Below are positions 4,850 to 6,643 of a stretch of 6,643 nt of DNA, piece after piece. Under the pieces are notes generated by a model. It was not told where the DNA came from. It saw nothing but the letters and a program-made list of their open reading frames with translations, and searched no databases. How positions within the stretch are numbered: the stretch's first letter is position 1; the number at the start of each line of letters is the position of its first letter. The position numbers and the translations under genes were made by a program. This stretch comes from Cryomorphaceae bacterium (GTDB lineage: Bacteria > Bacteroidota > Bacteroidia > Flavobacteriales > Schleiferiaceae): positions 1,280 to 7,922 of the forward strand of contig DMCR01000160.1 of NCBI GenBank assembly GCA_003445735.1, given 5' to 3'.

Positions 4850-6175
4850 TTGGAAACAGAGCCTCCTTCATTGTTCTTTGATCTCACCCAAAGCTTTGTG
4901 CACCTTGCATCCGCAGATATCTTACTGCTTTTGGTTCTCGCTTTGTTGCTGCTTTTATCTGCGCTTATTTCGGGATCCGAAGTGGCTTTTTTTTCCATAA
5001 CGCCTGCCGATCGAGAGCTGATGGACAACAATGAACCACGCCAGCAGAAAATATTGAAACTCCTTGAAGAACCGGATCACCTGTTGGCAACCATACTCAT
5101 CTCCAATAATTTCGTGAATGTAGGAATCGTTATTGTTTCAACTTATCTGTTGAACAGTTTTTTCTCACCAGAAAGCTGGAGTCCCCTGCTCACGTTTGTA
5201 GTGGAGATTCTAGCCATTACCGGAGTATTGCTGCTCTTTGGAGAGATTTTGCCCAAGGTATATGCCAATGCGTCTAAAGTGCACTTTGCAGAATTGGTTA
5301 CCCCACTCCTATCACGCATTCACAGGGTTTTGCGGCCTATCAGCACTCGATTGAGTAAAACCATCAACCGCATAAATATCGAAGGCCGCGGTCCGCAGCT
5401 AAGTGTGGACGACCTCGAGCAAGCCTTAGAGCTTACTGCTGATGAAAATTCAAATGAGGAGGAGCAGCGAATACTTAAAGGGATTGTTCGCTTCGGATCA
5501 ACGACCGTCAAGGAAGTAATGACGCCGCGTACATCCGTCATCGCCATAGACATTAAGGCACTGTATCCGCAAACATTAAAGCACATTACCGAGAGTAGTT
5601 ATTCGCGCATTCCGGTGTTTGACGAAAATCTGGACCAAATCAAAGGCCTGGTCTATGTGAAGGATTTACTGCCCTACATGGATGCCTCGGAAAACTTTGG
5701 ATGGCAAGACCTAATGCGGGTTCCCTTCTTTGTGCCCGAGAGTAAGAAGATTGACGACTTGCTCAAAGAATTCCAACAGCGTCGTATTCACCTCGCCATC
5801 GTTGTGGATGAGTTTGGCGGTACCTCAGGGGTTATTTCTTTGGAGGATGTTTTGGAAGAGATTGTGGGCGAGATTTCGGACGAATTTGACAATGAAGATG
5901 TTGTCTACAGCAAGCTTGATGACTATAATTACGTTTTCGAGGCCCAAACACCACTCATCGATTTTTGCAGAGTTTTAGAGATCACCAGGAACCAATTCGA
6001 TACTGTAAACGGCGAAAGTGAAACTCTTGCAGGACTTGTATTGGAGCTGGCCGGTAAGTTTTTAGAGAAGAACGAGAAGGTCAACTATAATGCCTACACC
6101 TTCAAGGTGGAAAGCGTCGACCAGCGCAAGCTTATCCGTATTAAAGTAACCGTAGACCCAAACCATGAAGCATAG
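4850..6175 (+). CDS. gldE: GldE, gliding motility-associated CNNM/CorC-like membrane protein with CBS domains
   Basis: This 441-residue inner-membrane protein has the CNNM/HlyC-CorC layout. The DUF21 membrane domain (about 20-190) has hydrophobic segments near 23-41, 80-101 and 113-131, with the motifs 'SGSEVAFFS' and 'GEILPKVYA'. A CBS pair follows at about 217-340 ('VKEVMTPRTSVI', 'YSRIPVF', 'VVDEFGGTSGVISLEDVLEE'), then the CorC/HlyC-associated domain at about 355-437. Relatives handle Mg2+ or Co2+ with ATP bound at the CBS pair; transport here is inferred. The position directly before gldD and the family identify it as GldE, linked genetically to gliding and type IX secretion in Flavobacterium. 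The start is TTG: an in-frame TGA lies at 4832-4834 and no ATG occurs between it and the conserved 'ETEPPS' N-terminus. It begins 20 bases after ssb and overlaps gldD by 11 bases. Without gldD it could be taken for a generic hemolysin/CorC protein. Confidence 0.92.
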   Translation: METEPPSLFFDLTQSFVHLASADILLLLVLALLLLLSALISGSEVAFFSITPADRELMDNNEPRQQKILKLLEEPDHLLATILISNNFVNVGIVIVSTYLLNSFFSPESWSPLLTFVVEILAITGVLLLFGEILPKVYANASKVHFAELVTPLLSRIHRVLRPISTRLSKTINRINIEGRGPQLSVDDLEQALELTADENSNEEEQRILKGIVRFGSTTVKEVMTPRTSVIAIDIKALYPQTLKHITESSYSRIPVFDENLDQIKGLVYVKDLLPYMDASENFGWQDLMRVPFFVPESKKIDDLLKEFQQRRIHLAIVVDEFGGTSGVISLEDVLEEIVGEISDEFDNEDVVYSKLDDYNYVFEAQTPLIDFCRVLEITRNQFDTVNGESETLAGLVLELAGKFLEKNEKVNYNAYTFKVESVDQRKLIRIKVTVDPNHEA

Positions 6176-6643
6176 CCCTCTACTTCTCCTCCCTTTGCTC
6201 TGGCTTTCATGTACAGAAGCGCCCGTAGCCCGCCCGGATGCCTTCATGCGTATTGGATTACCGAGTACCGAGGCCTACACACCGTTGAACGAAACCGCAC
6301 CGTTTGGATTAGACATCAACGCTCAGGCCAAAGTGATCGTAAAGGAGGTATTAACGGAAGAAGGCACAGAGCAGATACGCGAAGGGGAGTATTGGCTCGA
6401 CATCGTTTATCCCACGATTTTAAGTACAGTCCAATTCACCTATAAACCCGTCAACAACAACCTCGAAGCATTGGTACGTGATGCGCAACAATTGGCCTAT
6501 AAACACACTGTAAAAGCTAGTGGAATGCGCGAGCAGTTTTTCGAATACAGGGACAAAAAGGTCTATGGGCTCTACTATGAACTCTCCGGCGCATCGGCCA
6601 CGACCACGCAGTTTTACGCAACCGACAGCACTGAACATTTCCT
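6165..6643 (+). CDS. gldD: Gliding motility lipoprotein GldD (3' end outside window)
   Basis: The frame opens at ATG 6165-6167, inside the last codons of gldE, and runs off the window after 159 codons with no stop. The N-terminus is a lipoprotein signal: Lys2, a leucine-rich core (6-14) and Cys16 in 'LLWLSC'. The residue at -3 is Trp rather than the usual Leu, a loose lipobox. The mature part has the GldD pattern: 'RPDAFMRIGLP', 'FGLDINAQAKV', 'YWLDIVYP', 'FTYKPVNNNLEALVRDAQQL', 'YKHTVKA', 'KVYGLYYELSG' and 'TTQFYATDST'. GldD is a membrane lipoprotein of the Bacteroidota gliding apparatus, required for motility and for type IX secretion through stability of other Gld proteins (family knowledge). 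Family length is about 190 residues, so roughly 30 are missing. The overlap with gldE suggests translational coupling. Confidence 0.91.
   Translation, partial: MKHSPLLLLPLLWLSCTEAPVARPDAFMRIGLPSTEAYTPLNETAPFGLDINAQAKVIVKEVLTEEGTEQIREGEYWLDIVYPTILSTVQFTYKPVNNNLEALVRDAQQLAYKHTVKASGMREQFFEYRDKKVYGLYYELSGASATTTQFYATDSTEHF

Noticed and set aside
4672..5031. 119-residue open frame on the - strand across the ssb/gldE junction
   Set aside because: It is antisense to the SSB tail and the GldE N-terminus, with no recognisable motif and no promoter-like sequence.
1..6643. A new defence, mobile or biosynthetic system; CRISPR, tRNA, insertion sequence or inverted-repeat ends
   Set aside because: Every substantial region is filled by recognisable core genes in a familiar Bacteroidota order, and I saw no repeated spacers, tRNA cloverleaf, transposase or duplicated flanks.

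Overview
This window looks like an ordinary chromosomal core region of a Bacteroidota bacterium, most likely a flavobacterial-type lineage. The main evidence is the gene content: gldE and gldD (gliding-motility genes confined to this phylum) directly after ssb, a Bacteroidota-type HU/IHF protein, a small AURKAIP1/COX24-domain protein and an RNase G without the usual zinc-link motif. Two promoter -7 elements of the TAnnTTTG type, the absence of Shine-Dalgarno sequences and three GTG/TTG starts also fit. All genes look intact except for two cut by the window edges. I see no mobile element, CRISPR array, tRNA, rRNA or sign of recent transfer.

Left part (1-710): the last 79 codons of a threonine-aldolase-like PLP enzyme (+ strand) converge on recX (- strand), with a 17-base gap.

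Centre (726-3241, - strand): an apparent four-gene unit transcribed right to left from a -7 element at 3234-3241: HU-family protein, a membrane-anchored TPR protein, a 29-residue lysine/arginine-rich protein (candidate small ribosomal subunit protein) and RNase G. It ends in an intrinsic terminator at 726-760, just before recX. The genes are spaced by 1 to 21 bases. The unit couples nucleoid packaging, ribosome or RNA maturation and a protein of unknown role.

Right part (3297-6643, + strand): mutY is divergent from HU across a 109-base intergenic region. Then come ssb, with its own -7 element at 4315-4322, gldE and the start of gldD, which overlaps gldE by 11 bases. mutY and ssb act in DNA repair and replication. 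GldE (a CNNM/CorC-like membrane protein) and GldD (a lipoprotein) belong to the gliding/type IX secretion machinery.

I do not find a convincing new multi-gene system. The best second looks are the 29-residue protein, the cysteine-free RNase G, isoleucine in place of the DNA-intercalating proline of HU, and a terminator placed so that recX must be expressed by read-through or from an unseen promoter. No gene-free stretch exceeds about 110 bases.
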